Shown here: in pieces, positions 38,658 to 49,384 of the stretch
Layout: each line of letters starts with the position of its first letter
Position numbering within the stretch: the first letter of the stretch is position 1
Source: Lancefieldella sp. Marseille-Q7238
Lineage (GTDB): Bacteria > Actinomycetota > Coriobacteriia > Coriobacteriales > Atopobiaceae
Reading direction: 5' to 3'
DNA: 64,000 bases
NCBI RefSeq assembly: GCF_949152215.1
Contig: NZ_OX424407.1
Coordinates: forward strand, 810,530-874,529
Translations under genes and position numbers: made by a program
The notes under the pieces: generated by a model
Told to the model about the DNA's origin: nothing
Database searches by the model: none
Seen by the model: only the letters and a program-made list of their open reading frames with translations

Positions 38658-39983
38658 TTATTCATCAAATGCCTCGAGTCCGCGTTTAACGACAGCGCAA
38701 CTATCGCCATGATGTACAAATTGCATTGTAATAAAGCTCGCCCCCACCGCGAGTGTTGAATATATAAACAGCGCCTCATAGGAAATATGCCCCATAAGCC
38801 AACCGGCCACAATTGGCGTTATCGTCTGCGACGCCATTGAGAACGTGTAGTAATAACCCGTAAATTTGCCCACATCGGAGCCTTTACACATCTCAACGAC
38901 CATGGGAAGCGAGTTAACGTTGATAAACGCCCACCCTATGCCGAGGGTCACCATGACAGCATAAAGCGCTGGCGAGAAGCCCCACCCCATGAGAGTCCAC
39001 ACCACAAAAAAGGCAAACCCGCCGCCCAAAAGTAAAATGCCCGTAAGGATTGTCCGCTTGCGGCCAATCCTTCCTGCTATCTGACCGGCAGGAATGAAGG
39101 AAAGTATAGCTCCCACTGTGCACACAATAAGACACTGAGACGCTTCACCTAAGCTCATTCCCCACTCCGCCTGCGCGTATGTGGTAAACCATGTTTCCAT
39201 GGCGTTGTATCCCAAAAACCACAGCGCGATTGAAAACAGCAGAAAAACAAGGGATCGCTTTACCGGGACAGGAAGCACTTCTCGCCCGGAGGCGTCAGTT
39301 TCAGAGAGACTGTCCTCCGGATGATTGGCTTCATAAGCACTGAACTCCTGCTCAAGCTTGGGCTCTTTGATGGTAATAAAAACAATCGCCACCGACGCGA
39401 TCATAATGGCGCCCACAACAAGAAACAGCGGCAGGTAGTCGACGTGCGTAAGCCCTGCGACACGGCTTTTGCTGTAAAGAAACGCCGTAATCAGAAGGTA
39501 CACGATACCGCCGCAGGCTCCCATTAGATTGATGATGGCGTTCCCTTTTGAGCGCAAGGGCTTTGGCGTTACGTCTGGCATCAACGCTACCGCGGGGCTG
39601 CGATAGGTCCCCATGGCCACAAGCACCAAAAGCAGCACGCCTACAAAGGCGTATATTTTCCAAGACTGCAGCTGCTCGGCCGCCGAATTGTCAATAATGG
39701 GCAGGAAAATCATCAGCCCGACAGCCGCCACCGTGCCAAAAACCAAAAACGGCATGCGCTTACCCCAGGAATGCGTGCACTTGTCGGAAAGAGCGCCAAA
39801 AAACGGCAGTAAAAAGAGGGCGAGCACGTTGTCGAGAGCCATCAGAGCGCCTGAGACTGTCTCATCAAGATGAAGCGTATTAGTAAGCATGAGCGGTATA
39901 ACGCTGTTGTACATCTGCCAAAACGCGCAGATAGAAAAGAACGCGAAACCGATAAGGATTGTCCGCTTTACCTTGAGTTTCAT
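38658..39983 (-). CDS. MFS transporter, SLC45/sugar-symporter-like
   Basis: 441 residues with 12 predicted membrane helices. Characteristic segments: GALSDKCTHSWGKRMPFLVFG in part (motif A region between helices 2 and 3), AMGTYRSPAVALMPDVTPKP, and AGQIAGRIGRKRTIL in the second half. These resemble SLC45-like/glycoside MFS proteins, so sugar or glycoside import is likely, but the substrate is unknown. GAGGAGAGGC precedes the ATG at 39983. The gene is separated by 16 bases from the GDPD gene downstream, suggesting an operon. Confidence 0.85.
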   Translation of the reverse strand: MKLKVKRTILIGFAFFSICAFWQMYNSVIPLMLTNTLHLDETVSGALMALDNVLALFLLPFFGALSDKCTHSWGKRMPFLVFGTVAAVGLMIFLPIIDNSAAEQLQSWKIYAFVGVLLLVLVAMGTYRSPAVALMPDVTPKPLRSKGNAIINLMGACGGIVYLLITAFLYSKSRVAGLTHVDYLPLFLVVGAIMIASVAIVFITIKEPKLEQEFSAYEANHPEDSLSETDASGREVLPVPVKRSLVFLLFSIALWFLGYNAMETWFTTYAQAEWGMSLGEASQCLIVCTVGAILSFIPAGQIAGRIGRKRTILTGILLLGGGFAFFVVWTLMGWGFSPALYAVMVTLGIGWAFINVNSLPMVVEMCKGSDVGKFTGYYYTFSMASQTITPIVAGWLMGHISYEALFIYSTLAVGASFITMQFVHHGDSCAVVKRGLEAFDE

Positions 39984-40195
39984 GCCTCTCCTCAAACGTT
40001 TTGAAACACTGCGCCAGCCTGACGCGCTATCCGATGCTCCTAATAGTAGCAAGTCAATCTCTCGAAATATGAAGTCTTTCAGCGTGCGGATAATTTTTCT
40101 ACGGCAACGGCATACTATCCGGGTACTATGATGGAAGAAAACATAAGTTAATACCGTGAATGCCTTAATCGGGGTACGCGAGAAGAGAGGTCGGT

Positions 40196-41908
40196 ATGCC
40201 TGCTTTGCAACCAGCATATGAACTTTACCTGTACAGACTTCTTAAAGAACAGCTGGGTGTCAATCGGCAGGTCTCGCTTTCCCGCATTGATGAAGCGCTT
40301 GAGGCAGACGGCTTGGCGGCCTCCGATTTTGGCGCTCTCGATTCACGCCAATTGGCTGAAATGGTTCCTGATTTTATAAAGCTCACCGTTTTCAAAAAGG
40401 GCGTTGTTTTTGTAACTGTTATTGAAAACAAACCCTTTGAGCAGACGCTTTCTGCAAGCGAGAAGAACAACGAAACCGGTAAGGCCATCGTCAGCAATAA
40501 ACCTTGGAAACGTAAGCGCGGAGCCAAGGGTATAAAACCCATAAAGCCGAAACATATCGCGAAAACTGAAGATGTCGCACGAGCTCAAGATGCTACAGAA
40601 GCTGAAGATGTCGCAAGAACCAAAGCGGCGAAGGATCCTGCAAAGGATGAAGACCGAGAGAACAGTGATGCTTTTATCGCTGAGCTCATCGAAGCTGTAA
40701 AAGAAGCCACCGCCACAGAGTCCGCCATGGAATCCGAACCTGAGTCAGAGTTTGAACTTGTCTCGGAGCCTGCGGCGGGACCTGAGTCGGAGCCCGTATC
40801 GCAGCCGACGCAGTCTGACACCGCTCAACGTAAACCCTCGATTTCCCTTACCATCACCTATGATCCCTCAGACGCTGACACGCGCTCCGAAACCAAACGT
40901 ATATCAGCGGCGGATATCGCCGCCGGCGATCTTATCAAAGACTTCGAAAACGATGTTCACATAGACAACGACCTCATGGGAACCTTGTATCAAATAGCGC
41001 CCATGGGAGCAAACGTTTTGCAGCTGCTCGCAGAAGACTTTTTCCTCGCAAGCGCTTCTCGCGATCTTAACGTTGCAGGAGGAATTATTACCTTCCCTAC
41101 GCGCTACAGGCTTCCGCATCACACAGAGCCGATAGAGGCGGCGCTTAAGCGCACCCCGAAAGCTCAAAGACCTTGGAAACTTACGGCAATCAGCGTCTTA
41201 CTCTCTGAGCTGGAAACTCTCGCTATCGATCCTTTTGGCGGACTTCCCCACGCGGGAATCGCTCCGTGGGACAAACTCCCCTCTCAAAAAGGTCATCCGG
41301 CGCCTGATTTCCTCAGGGTTCTTACGAACGAACGCGCAATCGCCGACTGGAAAGCGCTGGTGGACGAAGTTTCAAGCCATATCGCACTTGAAGCTGACGA
41401 TTTCACATCACGGCCTCTGGCCCTGCAACAGGCAACCATTGCCGCCGCCTACGCGTACCGCAAGGCCCAAAAACAGCTTACCGGGACTCATGAGGACTTT
41501 TACCTTCCCGTCAGGCGCTCTCCCGCAACCGAAACCATCCGTTTTGATCCTGAACGCTCGTGGGCATCTTCGCCTTCCTTCGAGCGTATCATCCGCGAGA
41601 AGAACCTTGATGCCGACACCCTTTTTACAGACGCAAAGACGGCAGGCGCCTGCGGATATCGTACCCTGGTAGAGCTGTATAATCCCTCGCTCGACATCGT
41701 CTGCGCCGCTTTGCCCGTTAAGAGCGAGCATGCTCCTCATGCGCACGGCGCCATAGAAAAGGTGCTAGTTTTTGAGACGCCTCAGGCACCTCAAGCGCCT
41801 CAGACGTCTCAGAGTCCATACGTTGCCATCACGCTCTTGAGCGCCCCGGAAGCCTACGCGCTTGCACGCATCTTCTCGGCAGGACTGCCAAGCTGGCTCG
41901 CCGCATAG
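40196..41908 (+). CDS. Hypothetical protein with LOTUS/OST-HTH-like N-terminus
   Basis: 570 residues, not recognised as a whole. The first 85 residues look like a small winged-helix LOTUS/OST-HTH fold: SLSRIDEALEADG, DFGALDSRQLAEMVPDF and IKLTVFKKGVVFVTVIE. Such domains bind RNA or G-quadruplexes. Residues about 130-210 are very acidic, Glu/Ala/Ser-rich and probably disordered. The C-terminal half (about 215-570) looks globular without recognised motifs, ending in a short APQ repeat stretch and a hydrophobic tail. There is no signal peptide. GAGAGGTCGG precedes the ATG. The LOTUS call is by eye only. Confidence 0.65.
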   Translation: MPALQPAYELYLYRLLKEQLGVNRQVSLSRIDEALEADGLAASDFGALDSRQLAEMVPDFIKLTVFKKGVVFVTVIENKPFEQTLSASEKNNETGKAIVSNKPWKRKRGAKGIKPIKPKHIAKTEDVARAQDATEAEDVARTKAAKDPAKDEDRENSDAFIAELIEAVKEATATESAMESEPESEFELVSEPAAGPESEPVSQPTQSDTAQRKPSISLTITYDPSDADTRSETKRISAADIAAGDLIKDFENDVHIDNDLMGTLYQIAPMGANVLQLLAEDFFLASASRDLNVAGGIITFPTRYRLPHHTEPIEAALKRTPKAQRPWKLTAISVLLSELETLAIDPFGGLPHAGIAPWDKLPSQKGHPAPDFLRVLTNERAIADWKALVDEVSSHIALEADDFTSRPLALQQATIAAAYAYRKAQKQLTGTHEDFYLPVRRSPATETIRFDPERSWASSPSFERIIREKNLDADTLFTDAKTAGACGYRTLVELYNPSLDIVCAALPVKSEHAPHAHGAIEKVLVFETPQAPQAPQTSQSPYVAITLLSAPEAYALARIFSAGLPSWLAA

Positions 41909-41930
41909 GCGGTTTAGCCACGCGTTTACA

Positions 41931-44900
41931 TTACCAGTCGTCACCAACCGGCCACTCTTTACCGGTGAGCTGCCAGTTGTTCATGTCGTTCGCGTCGCCA
42001 TTGATAACAAACTCTTTTATGAACGTATCCCTCTTGCCGTCGGAAAGCGTCTCATAGTAGTAGCGAGGACGATCCTCTCCTTCTTTCACCTCATCAAGCG
42101 GGGTGGTGTAGTTGGAAAGCATCTGCCTGTCGGCGCCCATGTCTTTAAGAACTTGCGGCAGGATGTCATAGTGCCAAACCGGAGCGTCGGAAACCTTCAT
42201 AGGCTGAGCGTCAAGCTCAGCGCTTTGAGCGGGTTTGTAGAAGATGCACGGCGCCGAAGGAGTCTTGATGTCTTCCGGTGTCAAGTACCAGCGACCATGG
42301 TCGGCGGTAATGATGATTGAGGTGTTGTCATACGCCCCAATATCCTTGAGGTATTGAATATAGGCATCGATGATCTTAAACATGCCGCGGGTCTGCTCGT
42401 CCTCAGTCTGTTCAGCCTCGTCTTGCGTCTCTTCCATATTGTGATTGAGGTGGAAAGGAGGATGAGAACCCATCAAATGGATAAAGCGGAACGACCCGTT
42501 TGTGTTCTCTTCATCATGAATCCTCAACTTATAGTGCTTAAGCTCGTTGTAATACTTGAGGTCGTCCTCATGGTAAGGCTGCGAAGAAAGATCAACCTTG
42601 TCAGGATCAGCTTCCTTACGCATACGCTGATTGAGGTCTTCCGTGTAATACCAGAAGCGAGGCTTCATAATCCAAGGGGCGTCCCTGCAAAAAGCTGCTT
42701 TATACAGAATCCGGAGAGCTCCCCCTACGTCAAGCTGATCATCGGCTCCAACTCCCTGAAGCGGATGGATATTCATGGTGCGATCCCGCATCCATATCTT
42801 GTTCTCGGGCTTCTCGTCACGCCATGAATCCGAATAAACACCTGCCGCGTACCCAAGTTTATTAACATCGTCCAAGAAGGTGCTCCGCTGATACCAACTG
42901 TAGAAGAAATCCTTGAATTTCTCATTGGTGTCAGTGGGGCGCACACCCGACAGAAGCGACGGAATGCCATAGCGGGTGGGAATCATTGAACCGGCAGTAT
43001 TGCTGTACCAGGTAAAGCCCGTCAGATGGGCAAAGGTCTCGGGATATGACTCCCGCAGTGTACGGATCTCGTCCGTATCCGTCGTATCAAGCACGAACAC
43101 TACAACGGTCTTTTTTGAAGAAACGTCATAGAGACCTTCGCGAGTCGTGTCTATGCTGTCAACCGTCTTGGCGTTCACGTCTGTAAACGTTTGAACCGCG
43201 GGGCCCCAGAGGCTGGCTACACCGACTGTTTGAATGATGATGAGTGCGACGGCAATGCCGAGAAGCGCTGTCCGCGTTTGACGAGTACGAATGATAATGA
43301 AAACAACCAGAGCCACCAGAATAGCCACCCAAACAACTCCGGAAATGACCATCTTTCGCGTAAACTCTGACCAGATTACTTCGTGACCGTCCGCAAGCGG
43401 CATTCCACCGTTCATGAACATAGCCTGTATATACGCGCAGAGCCCCAGTCCACCCACAAGAGATAGGGCAATATTGAAGGCGCGTCCACGCAGCGCGGTC
43501 AGTATGAGAGTCACTATCAGTGTTACGGCAAGACCGGCAAGAACAACCGGAACAAAGACGTCCTGCAGACTGAACGCAAGATCAGCGGCATTTCGCGCGA
43601 CCAATTCAAGTGGAGCGACCACCAAAACCGTATAGACGGAAAAGGCCGTCACCAAAAGCCCCGAGAAGAACCTGCCCATCGGCTTAAGGCGACCTTCTTT
43701 TCTGTCACGCATGTAGGCTTGTTCCTGAGCGAGAATCTCTCTCATATGAGCATCCGCTTGTTGAGCGCCCGCCTCATCCACCCGACGCACATCGTCTTCA
43801 ACCACTTTGTTGACGTTTTCGTCTATGTGAAGCAGACGAAAAAGCACTTTGCGAGAGCGCCTAAAGGCCACGCCAAGCACCGCGGAGAGCGCGACGGCGA
43901 CCGCTGCAAGCGCCTGGATTGTATAGGTCATAACCGAAGGGTCAACATACGCAAACGCGGGACGAGCTGTCGCGCACAAAAATATGCCGACAAGCATTAC
44001 CACATAGGTCGCATCGTGAGCCGCACGCGCTATGCGCTTCCCGTGCTTTCTTTTGTAACCTTGGGCGCTTTGCTCCTCGTGGGCATGCGTTTCCTCCTGG
44101 GGCTGTTCGCCTTGGGCGCGTTGCTCCTCCTGGTGCGCCAAGACGCGGTCGAGGATAAATTTGCCGGCGGCTTCTCCGCCATGACCCAAATTAAAAATCA
44201 TATTGCTACGAATCTCTTTGATGCGGTCAGACCATGCGAGCGGATTGTCGAACATTTCCGCCACCGCGTCCGCAAGGCCGCTCAATGTTTGAGGATCAAA
44301 ACTGCGACCAATCTCATTACGCAGGGTAATGTCGCAGGGATTGGAGTGAATCTTTGACCATTCGGGATTGTTTTCTTTCATCTTGGTATCAATAAACACG
44401 GATGGTCTGAGCGTCGTAAACGAGAACTCTTCTGCAACGCTCGACCAGTCAGTAATGAGCAGGTCCGCTGAAAGTACCGAGGTATTTGAGGTGAAGTCAG
44501 TTTCAAAGGTAAGCTCTGAAGGGTCAGCGTCAGCATAACGAGCCATAATCTCGTCCATGCGCGGACGATAGCGCTTGATGTATTCAGGATGCGGGCGAAC
44601 CACAATGCGCCAGCCGTGACCCATAAGCTCTTTCAACAGGTCGTCAATGCAGCTGTCCATAATGTTGTCAAATTGCCACGAGGGACCAATAACAATGAGG
44701 GGCTTCTCGCCAGAATCGCGGCGGCCAAGGCCCTGTTTTTCATAGTCTGCAATAGAGCGGTCAAGCAGGTCGTATCCGATAGCGGGTTTACGTTTTTCTG
44801 TGGTGTGATAATACGCCTCAAGAAGCTCAAGGTCATGCTGCTGATGGGGGCCAACGCAAAGAACATCGTCATAGTACGTATACTCATTACGCGTTGAAGT

Positions 44901-46019
44901 TACCGTCATTGATGTCATGTGATGTGGCATATACATATATTCGGCGTCTTTTCTCACATACGAGCGCTTCATATAAGAACTCTCAAGGTCACCGAGGCTG
45001 GTAACGACAACGTCGGCGTCCATTTTCATAAAAAGCGTAATGAGGCGACGCTGACCCAGATAGTACGGAATCAAGCGCGGCTCTTTTTTGGAAATCTCAA
45101 ATACCTGGTCGTTAGGGTCGGACGTCACATAGTGGATATGGATATCGGAATGGGAGAGTAGCCACTCGATGGCGCCTCGGAAATACTTGTAGAACCCGCT
45201 GGATTCGGAATAGAACACCAGGTGCTTGCCAATGGTATTGAAGAAGCGCGCATAGTCGTCCTTCTCGCGAGCTGCATGAGGATCACGCTGGAACCACTTT
45301 CTCGTTGACTTGGTTGCTTTCTCCATTGCTTCGTATTCCTCGCGAGCCTCATTGAGCACTTCATAATCGACCTGTTTGCGAGGGTCAATAATGAGGTTGC
45401 AGACAACCTGAACAAGAATGGAGAGCAGGTTTGAGCAGACCCAGTAAAACGCCATACCACATACGACATATATCGCCAGCACCAACGACATCGCAATAGA
45501 AAGGCCGTTGGTAGTGTTTTTCTCTGCGCGGGACTGCTCGCGCTGAAGCGGGTTGATTTTGTTTGACGCGAGTCCAAGCGCCACGGACGAAAGCGCCGCT
45601 GCAAGAGGCATTATCCAGGTAATGCCGCCGTCAATGATAGGCGTCATGCCGAGAAACTCCGTGCCGGGCGCGCCGGAATCAGTGATGCCGTGGATAACGT
45701 CGACAAGACCAAACAGGATGACAACCTGGATTGCTAAGGGAATCAAGCTTAAAAGCGGATGGTATCCGGCCTTTTTATTGAGCTCATTCTGACGTTCTTC
45801 AATAGCCTCGCGATCGCCGAAGTAGCGCGCCTTAAGACGAAATATCTCGGGCATGATTTTAACCATGACAATGGAGTTTTGCTGCGTCCACAATGCAAGC
45901 GGCATCAAAATAATCTTCGTTGCAAGCGTAAAAAGGAAAATTGCCGCCCACCAGCTTCCGGTAAGATCGTATGCCGGCTGGACAATAAGTGAGAAAAGCT
46001 TCGCAAGCTGCTCAAGCAT
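41931..46019 (-). CDS. YidC / CDP-glycerol glycerophosphotransferase / phosphatase-superfamily fusion
   Basis: A 1,362-residue multi-domain membrane protein. Residues about 1-215 are YidC/Oxa1-like (WWAAIFLFTLATKIILMPL, then the hydrophilic hairpin, then ILFGLVDVIHGI and later helices). Residues about 258-640 are a TagF/TagB-like CDP-glycerol glycerophosphotransferase (GKHLVFYSESSGFYK, VIGPSWQFDN, RPHPEYIKRY, LLITDWSSVAEEFSF). After a Glu/Gln-rich linker come further helices starting AYVDPSVMTYTIQALA. The last part (about 1000-1362) is an alkaline-phosphatase-superfamily sulfatase/LtaS-like domain (VLDTTDTDEI, TRYGIPSLLSG, IITADHGRW). AAGGAC precedes ATG 46019. It suggests membrane-coupled synthesis of a glycerol-phosphate polymer. 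Confidence 0.85.
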   Translation of the reverse strand: MLEQLAKLFSLIVQPAYDLTGSWWAAIFLFTLATKIILMPLALWTQQNSIVMVKIMPEIFRLKARYFGDREAIEERQNELNKKAGYHPLLSLIPLAIQVVILFGLVDVIHGITDSGAPGTEFLGMTPIIDGGITWIMPLAAALSSVALGLASNKINPLQREQSRAEKNTTNGLSIAMSLVLAIYVVCGMAFYWVCSNLLSILVQVVCNLIIDPRKQVDYEVLNEAREEYEAMEKATKSTRKWFQRDPHAAREKDDYARFFNTIGKHLVFYSESSGFYKYFRGAIEWLLSHSDIHIHYVTSDPNDQVFEISKKEPRLIPYYLGQRRLITLFMKMDADVVVTSLGDLESSYMKRSYVRKDAEYMYMPHHMTSMTVTSTRNEYTYYDDVLCVGPHQQHDLELLEAYYHTTEKRKPAIGYDLLDRSIADYEKQGLGRRDSGEKPLIVIGPSWQFDNIMDSCIDDLLKELMGHGWRIVVRPHPEYIKRYRPRMDEIMARYADADPSELTFETDFTSNTSVLSADLLITDWSSVAEEFSFTTLRPSVFIDTKMKENNPEWSKIHSNPCDITLRNEIGRSFDPQTLSGLADAVAEMFDNPLAWSDRIKEIRSNMIFNLGHGGEAAGKFILDRVLAHQEEQRAQGEQPQEETHAHEEQSAQGYKRKHGKRIARAAHDATYVVMLVGIFLCATARPAFAYVDPSVMTYTIQALAAVAVALSAVLGVAFRRSRKVLFRLLHIDENVNKVVEDDVRRVDEAGAQQADAHMREILAQEQAYMRDRKEGRLKPMGRFFSGLLVTAFSVYTVLVVAPLELVARNAADLAFSLQDVFVPVVLAGLAVTLIVTLILTALRGRAFNIALSLVGGLGLCAYIQAMFMNGGMPLADGHEVIWSEFTRKMVISGVVWVAILVALVVFIIIRTRQTRTALLGIAVALIIIQTVGVASLWGPAVQTFTDVNAKTVDSIDTTREGLYDVSSKKTVVVFVLDTTDTDEIRTLRESYPETFAHLTGFTWYSNTAGSMIPTRYGIPSLLSGVRPTDTNEKFKDFFYSWYQRSTFLDDVNKLGYAAGVYSDSWRDEKPENKIWMRDRTMNIHPLQGVGADDQLDVGGALRILYKAAFCRDAPWIMKPRFWYYTEDLNQRMRKEADPDKVDLSSQPYHEDDLKYYNELKHYKLRIHDEENTNGSFRFIHLMGSHPPFHLNHNMEETQDEAEQTEDEQTRGMFKIIDAYIQYLKDIGAYDNTSIIITADHGRWYLTPEDIKTPSAPCIFYKPAQSAELDAQPMKVSDAPVWHYDILPQVLKDMGADRQMLSNYTTPLDEVKEGEDRPRYYYETLSDGKRDTFIKEFVINGDANDMNNWQLTGKEWPVGDDW

Positions 46020-46159
46020 AGGACTGTCCTTCGAATTCTTTTCGAGTCTTGGTTTACGCACCAAATTTTGGTTTACGTACCAAATGTTAGTTTGTGCACA
46101 CAGAGTAAAAGTATACCAAAGAATTCGCGTGCTAGATGTTACACACCAGACGCTGCGAG

Positions 46160-47203
46160 CTAGATGTACCCTCCAACCCTGCGGACACTGTTCTTCACAA
46201 TGAGCCGTGGTTTCAATACCACTCTATGGGCGCTGTGAGCGCGAAGTCTTTCCTCTCCCTGATTTTCTTCGGCAATTCTTGAAAACAATAGGTCAAGAGC
46301 AGCGGCTGCCAACTCTTCGACATTTTGTTCGATTGATGTTAACGCTGGTTCAAAAAGGGCGTCCGCAGCGGAGTTGTCGTACCCGACTACCGAGTAGTTT
46401 TGCGGAACATGGAGTCCGTGCTCGTAGAGGTAGCGAAGCAATCCTAAGGCAATGTTGTCTGAGCCGGCAAACACCGCAGTAGCGTTCAGGCGAATAAGCT
46501 GTTGAGCGGCAAGGTACGCGTCGGGGATGTAATAGTCGGTATCCAGCACAAGGCTGGGATCCAATCTGATGTTCTTCTCGCCAAGCGCCTGCTCGTATCC
46601 GGCGAGACGGCGCATACCGGTCGCTGACTTAGTGTTGACCATACAGGCAATGCGCGTATGTCCATGATCAAGCAGGTGGCGAGTTGCCAGATAGCCGCCC
46701 AGCTTATTGTTGAAATACACCTTATCGCAGGAGAGCGTGTCTATGGTACGGTCGACCATCACAAAAGGGACCGGCAGCTGCGACAAATTGTCCGCGAGAC
46801 TTTGCGCGTCACGACCTCCCGATGAAATGATAAAAAGCCCATCAACACCGCGATTTACCAGCAGTCCCACAAGCTCGGAGTCATTGGTGGAATTGTCATC
46901 GGAATTGGTGATAAAGAGCGCGTACCCACGTTGCCTACACCTTAGCTCCAGGTTTCGTGCCAGTGACGAAAAGAACCTCGACTCGATATTGGGGACGATG
47001 AGGCCGAGCGTTTTCGACTGCTGCGTCACCAAGCTGCGCGCAATCTGATTGGGAATGTAATGCTCACGCCGGGCGACCTCCAAAATGCGGCGGCGATGCT
47101 CTTCCGTGACGCGAACCGGCTTGCCGTTGAGCACCAAAGAAACCGTCGCCGGTGAAAGGCCGACTTCCCGCGCAATCGATTTGAGCGTTACCTTCTCTGG
47201 CAT
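46160..47203 (-). CDS. LacI-family transcriptional regulator
   Basis: 347 residues. The N-terminal HTH ([21 protein letters not shown]) and hinge ([23 protein letters not shown], in part) are typical. The rest is a periplasmic-binding-protein-like effector domain. AGAAGGGGATTC precedes the ATG at 47203. It is divergent from the PFL-family gene with 88 bases between, so it may control that gene or act on distant sugar genes; no clear operator was identified. Confidence 0.92.
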   Translation of the reverse strand: MPEKVTLKSIAREVGLSPATVSLVLNGKPVRVTEEHRRRILEVARREHYIPNQIARSLVTQQSKTLGLIVPNIESRFFSSLARNLELRCRQRGYALFITNSDDNSTNDSELVGLLVNRGVDGLFIISSGGRDAQSLADNLSQLPVPFVMVDRTIDTLSCDKVYFNNKLGGYLATRHLLDHGHTRIACMVNTKSATGMRRLAGYEQALGEKNIRLDPSLVLDTDYYIPDAYLAAQQLIRLNATAVFAGSDNIALGLLRYLYEHGLHVPQNYSVVGYDNSAADALFEPALTSIEQNVEELAAAALDLLFSRIAEENQGEERLRAHSAHRVVLKPRLIVKNSVRRVGGYI

Positions 47204-47291
47204 GAATCCCCTTCTGGGCCGCACCCTCGCCCTTCTCGCTTCAAAAGGTATTATAGAAGCATTGTGCCGAGCAGTTATCGAGAGGGCTTTT

Positions 47292-48656
47292 ATGAACATT
47301 ACTCCCCAAGAGGTCGCCGAGACGTTGGCAATGGTTGGCGAGCAGAACCTTGATCTTCGCACCATAACTATGGGGATCTCGCTCAACTCATGCGCTGACG
47401 AGGATCTTAACCGCATGTGCGAGAAGGTCTACGAACGTATTGTTCGCCAAGCGGAACACCTGGTAGACGTAGCTGTCGACCTGGAGTGCGAATACGGTAT
47501 CCCTATCGCCAACAAGCGAGTTTCCGTTACACCCATAGCGCAGATCGCGGCCTGTACAAGCGCGGCAGACCTCTCCCCTCTGGCCTGCACGCTTGACCGC
47601 GCCGCTGAAACGCTGGGTGTCGATTTTCTCGGTGGCTTCTCTGCCCTCGTGCACAAGGGCACTGGCGATGCAGACCGTCGCTTGATCGCGTCGATCCCCG
47701 AAGCGCTGGCCACCACCTCACGCGTATGCTCGTCCGTCAACGTCGCGTCGACGCGTGCGGGCATCAATATGGACGCTGTGCTGCTCATGGCTGAGACCGT
47801 GCTCGAAGCTGCGCGCCGCACAACGAGCACTCAATGCTATGGCGCCGCGAAGCTGGTTGTTTTTGCCAATATGGTCGAAGACTCGCCGTTCATGGCAGGT
47901 GCCGTTCATGGCTCCGGCGAAGCGGACGCGATCATCAACGTGGGCGTTTCCGGTCCCGGCGTCATGGCCGCCGCTCTTGAGGAGCTGACGGACGATGCCA
48001 ATCTTATGGATGTCGCCGAGAAAATCAAGGCCACCGCGTTCAAGATTACCCGTGCGGGTGAGCTCATCAGTCGAGAAGCTTCCCGGCGACTTGGTGTCGA
48101 GAAGGGCATCGTAGATTTGAGTCTGGCACCCACGCCGGCAGCAGGCGACTCTGTTGCTCGCATCCTCGAACTTATCGGTGTCGGCGAGTGCGGAGGTCCT
48201 GGAACTACCTGCGCTCTGGCTCTCTTGAACGATGCTGTCAAAAAGGGAGGCGTTATGGCATCAAGCTCTGTGGGAGGCCTGTCCGGCGCGTTTATCCCTG
48301 TATCCGAGGATGCAGGGATGATTCGCGCCGCTCAGGATGGCGCTCTCTCGCTCGAAAAGCTTGAGGCTATGACCTCGGTATGCTCGGTTGGACTTGATAT
48401 GATTGCCATTCCCGGCGACGTCAGCGTTGAGACCATTGCCGGCATCATCGCAGACGAGATGGCTATCGGCGTCATCAATACCAAGACCACCGCTGTTCGC
48501 GTCATCCCCGCCATCGGCTACAAAGAAGGCGACATCCTGGAATTTGGAGGCCTCTTTGGTTCGGCACCCGTGATGTCCGTCAACCGCTTTGCGGGTTCAA
48601 CGCTGGTCCATCGCGGCGGCAGATTCCCCGCTCCTTTGAACTCACTCAAGAACTAA
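47292..48656 (+). CDS. PFL-family protein (UPF0210/DUF711)
   Basis: 454 residues. This family is related to the glycyl-radical enzyme fold of pyruvate formate-lyase but lacks known activity; it is usually partnered by an ACT-domain protein. Family motifs include [37 protein letters not shown], and the C-terminal [16 protein letters not shown] with [10 protein letters not shown]. No ACT-domain partner is adjacent here. The ATG at 47292 is chosen because the frame's longer upstream part overlaps the divergent LacI gene. Confidence 0.92.
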   Translation: MNITPQEVAETLAMVGEQNLDLRTITMGISLNSCADEDLNRMCEKVYERIVRQAEHLVDVAVDLECEYGIPIANKRVSVTPIAQIAACTSAADLSPLACTLDRAAETLGVDFLGGFSALVHKGTGDADRRLIASIPEALATTSRVCSSVNVASTRAGINMDAVLLMAETVLEAARRTTSTQCYGAAKLVVFANMVEDSPFMAGAVHGSGEADAIINVGVSGPGVMAAALEELTDDANLMDVAEKIKATAFKITRAGELISREASRRLGVEKGIVDLSLAPTPAAGDSVARILELIGVGECGGPGTTCALALLNDAVKKGGVMASSSVGGLSGAFIPVSEDAGMIRAAQDGALSLEKLEAMTSVCSVGLDMIAIPGDVSVETIAGIIADEMAIGVINTKTTAVRVIPAIGYKEGDILEFGGLFGSAPVMSVNRFAGSTLVHRGGRFPAPLNSLKN

Positions 48657-48745
48657 GCCAGCTTGCTGTTCTGGTTGCTGCAGGATATCAGCATCGCGAC
48701 ATCGCGGCAGCGTAGCATCATAGTCCACAGGTTTTAAAATAACCC

Positions 48746-49384
48746 CTAGAGTAGCAAAAGTACCCGAAGAACTGAAGTGGCCTCTTCTCGCCCTATGGCT
48801 TTGCCGAGAAGAGTCATGAGACGTTGAAGATTAAAATCGTCGTCCGTGCGAGCGTACTTACAGGAGAACTCGCGCAGAATTCTGGAAATCTGAAAACGAT
48901 CCTCCCTGTCGATAATCAAATCGAAGACCGTACGTTCAGGCCTCGTAACAGGCAGTCCTTTGAGAAAGGTAACATCTTTCGGCGCGACACGCCTCGTGCT
49001 GAAGTGAAGCTGAGCGTTCCGTGAATTAAAGCGTCGCGCCCCGAACATCCGATAGGGAGCCAATGGACCGTCCCCCACCTCCCAAAGGCAAGCGGCGGTC
49101 AGGCCGCCAATCACGAATCCGTCCCACTGAGCAAGCGAATTTCTTTCTCGTGAAAACGCTTTCGGAGCTGTAAGCTTCCACAAAGCGATAAGTTCATCCA
49201 GATTCGAGGGTTCGATGTCCACGAGACGATACGCGCCGCGAGTGACTCTGCTGATTCGACCTGATACCATAGCGTCATGAAGCGCGTCACGAGGAATCCC
49301 CATGCGCTCAGCCTGCGCTGTTGTAAAAATCCCCTCTCGTTCCGCGAGACGGGCAATTGTAGATATGTGTCTAAAGTAAGTCAT
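48746..49384 (-). CDS. Type IV toxin-antitoxin AbiEi-family antitoxin, orphan
   Basis: 212 residues. The N-terminal winged HTH (IARLAEREGIFTTAQAERMG, then VSGRISRVTRGAYRLV) is the AbiEi antitoxin signature. It is followed by the AbiEi_4-type domain (LTAACLWEVGDG, RPERTVFDLI). AbiEi represses the abiE operon by binding inverted repeats and neutralises the nucleotidyltransferase toxin AbiEii. No AbiEii gene is present downstream, only about 90 bases before the PFL gene end, so this is an orphan. The start codon directly abuts a 35-base palindrome with no room for a ribosome-binding site, so the message is probably leaderless. Confidence 0.85.
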   Translation of the reverse strand: MTYFRHISTIARLAEREGIFTTAQAERMGIPRDALHDAMVSGRISRVTRGAYRLVDIEPSNLDELIALWKLTAPKAFSRERNSLAQWDGFVIGGLTAACLWEVGDGPLAPYRMFGARRFNSRNAQLHFSTRRVAPKDVTFLKGLPVTRPERTVFDLIIDREDRFQISRILREFSCKYARTDDDFNLQRLMTLLGKAIGREEATSVLRVLLLL

